From Bacteroidales bacterium GP1 (GTDB taxonomy: Bacteria; Bacteroidota; Bacteroidia; Bacteroidales; Muribaculaceae), in the NCBI GenBank assembly GCA_001701105.1, contig DAAI01000057.1, forward strand, positions 62,680-68,534: a stretch of DNA of 5,855 nt, read 5' to 3'. Below the pieces are notes generated by a model. The model worked only from the letters and a program-made list of their open reading frames with translations. It ran no database searches and had not been told where the DNA came from. Positions within the stretch are counted from its first letter, which is position 1. Every line of letters starts with the position of its first letter. A program made the translations under genes and the position numbers. Shown in pieces: positions 5,780 to 5,855 of the stretch.

Positions 5780-5810
5780 CAAAATTACAAAAAAATTCTC
5801 AATCTGCAAA
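5780..5810 (-). promoter_or_regulatory. Bacteroidota-type -33/-7 promoter of the rplM-rpsI-rpsB-tsf operon
   Basis: On the minus strand, TTTG (5807-5810) is followed after exactly 19 bp by TAATTTTG (5780-5787). This matches all ten fixed bases of the Bacteroidota consensus. The spacer contains a run of seven T residues. Transcription should start near 5774. No other convincing promoter lies between the four genes, so this one probably serves the whole operon. Positions 5811-5855 upstream show no recognisable element. Confidence 0.8.
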
Positions 5811-5855
5811 ATCTCAATAGTTAATCTCCACGGCTCTTTCATTTAAGATTAGACG

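Noticed and set aside
1..5855. A new defence, mobile or biosynthetic system
   Set aside because: All proteins are housekeeping families with intact motifs. No transposase, integrase, direct-repeat array, attachment site or compositional break is visible; only the RNA leader structures remain unexplained.

Overview
The window looks like core chromosome of a Bacteroidota bacterium, most likely order Bacteroidales. I lean towards a moderate-GC gut family such as Muribaculaceae, but the family is a guess. Four signs support the phylum: the gene run rplM-rpsI-rpsB-tsf; an EF-Ts of 330 residues against 283 in E. coli; two promoters of the Bacteroidota primary-sigma type (TTTG, 19 bp, TAnnTTTG) and a third matching at the -7 element; and almost no Shine-Dalgarno sequences, with A-rich bases before the starts.

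Layout from left to right. Positions 1-954 (minus) hold the first 318 codons of enolase, whose 3' end lies outside the window. Positions 955-1212 are a divergent intergenic region. It holds promoters for both neighbours placed so that the two transcripts should overlap by about 30 bases, with a near-perfect palindrome in the overlap. Positions 1213-2634 (plus) encode a Dda/RecD2-like superfamily 1B helicase. Positions 2635-2699 carry an intrinsic terminator that folds much better on the tsf strand. Positions 2700-5672 (minus) are a ribosomal operon read right to left: rplM (L13), rpsI (S9), rpsB (S2) and tsf (EF-Ts). A good promoter lies at 5780-5810. Positions 5811-5855 lie upstream of it and show nothing I can identify.

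The operon makes two ribosomal proteins, then S2 and EF-Ts, so it couples ribosome assembly to EF-Tu recycling. rplM and rpsI are 5 bases apart. By contrast, 131 bases separate rpsI from rpsB and 122 separate rpsB from tsf. Neither gap has a recognisable promoter, and both are rich in GC hairpins. In E. coli, L13 and S2 repress their own mRNAs through leader RNA, so these gaps and the rplM leader are the likely control points.

No mobile element, CRISPR array, tRNA, rRNA, toxin-antitoxin or defence system is visible, and every protein belongs to a known family. The least explained material is cis-acting RNA: a possible pseudoknot before rpsB, a 14-base perfect complementarity bracketing the rpsB coding region, and a possible switch-like fold before rplM. 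These are proposals read by eye, not demonstrated structures. No gene-free stretch exceeds 300 bases.
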